From an uncultured Oscillospiraceae bacterium (lineage in GTDB: Bacteria; Bacillota; Clostridia; Oscillospirales; Acutalibacteraceae): DNA of 6,204 nucleotides. Under the pieces are notes generated by a model that saw only the letters and a list, made by a program, of their open reading frames with translations, was not told the origin of the DNA and ran no database searches. Shown piece by piece: positions 6,151-6,204 of the stretch; positions within the stretch are counted from its first letter, which is position 1; each line of letters opens with the position of its first letter. A program made the translations under genes and the position numbers. Location: contig USCI01000114.1 in the NCBI GenBank assembly GCA_900553255.1, forward strand, positions 1 to 6,204, in the 5' to 3' direction.

Positions 6151-6204
6151 AAATGAACCGCGCCAGAAAAAACGGACAATAGACAAATCCCCCCTGATGT
6201 AGGA

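Overview
The window looks like chromosomal housekeeping DNA from a GC-rich anaerobic Firmicute, probably a Clostridia/Oscillospirales-type gut bacterium. This is inferred from four things: the GC-rich third codon positions, the strong AGGAGG-type ribosome binding sites, a YwlE-like arginine-phosphatase signature, and a GTP-type PEP carboxykinase. The genus cannot be fixed from sequence alone.

Layout. Positions 1-92 hold two hairpins, the second (55-90) directly behind the first gene. Positions 93-1967 (minus strand) encode a cytoplasmic glycoside hydrolase family 13 enzyme of the neopullulanase/maltogenic amylase type. A 141-base gap (1968-2108) contains two back-to-back candidate promoters, one for this gene and one for the rightward genes. 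Rightward come a low-molecular-weight protein phosphatase of the YwlE (phosphoarginine) type (2109-2543), a RimI-type N-acetyltransferase (ORF open from 2544, likely start 2589, end 3062), a Rho-independent terminator (3075-3108), and tsaD for tRNA t6A synthesis (3145-4164). A 195-base AT-richer gap (4165-4359) carries a near-consensus sigma-A promoter, a tandem TATTCACAA repeat and a leader able to form alternative hairpins. It is followed by GTP-dependent PEP carboxykinase (4360-6132). The last 72 bases hold one AT-rich palindrome and no gene.

How the genes relate. The phosphatase, rimI and tsaD form a short co-directional block. rimI and tsaD are neighbours in many bacteria, usually with tsaB and tsaE, which are not seen here; the phosphatase fills the upstream position. 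The terminator between rimI and tsaD suggests the two are at least partly uncoupled. PEP carboxykinase and the amylase both serve central carbon flow but are separately transcribed units.

I found no mobile element, CRISPR array, tRNA or rRNA, and no evidence for a new multi-gene system. The points most worth checking are regulatory: the pckG control region, the internal terminator and the tightly packed divergent promoters.
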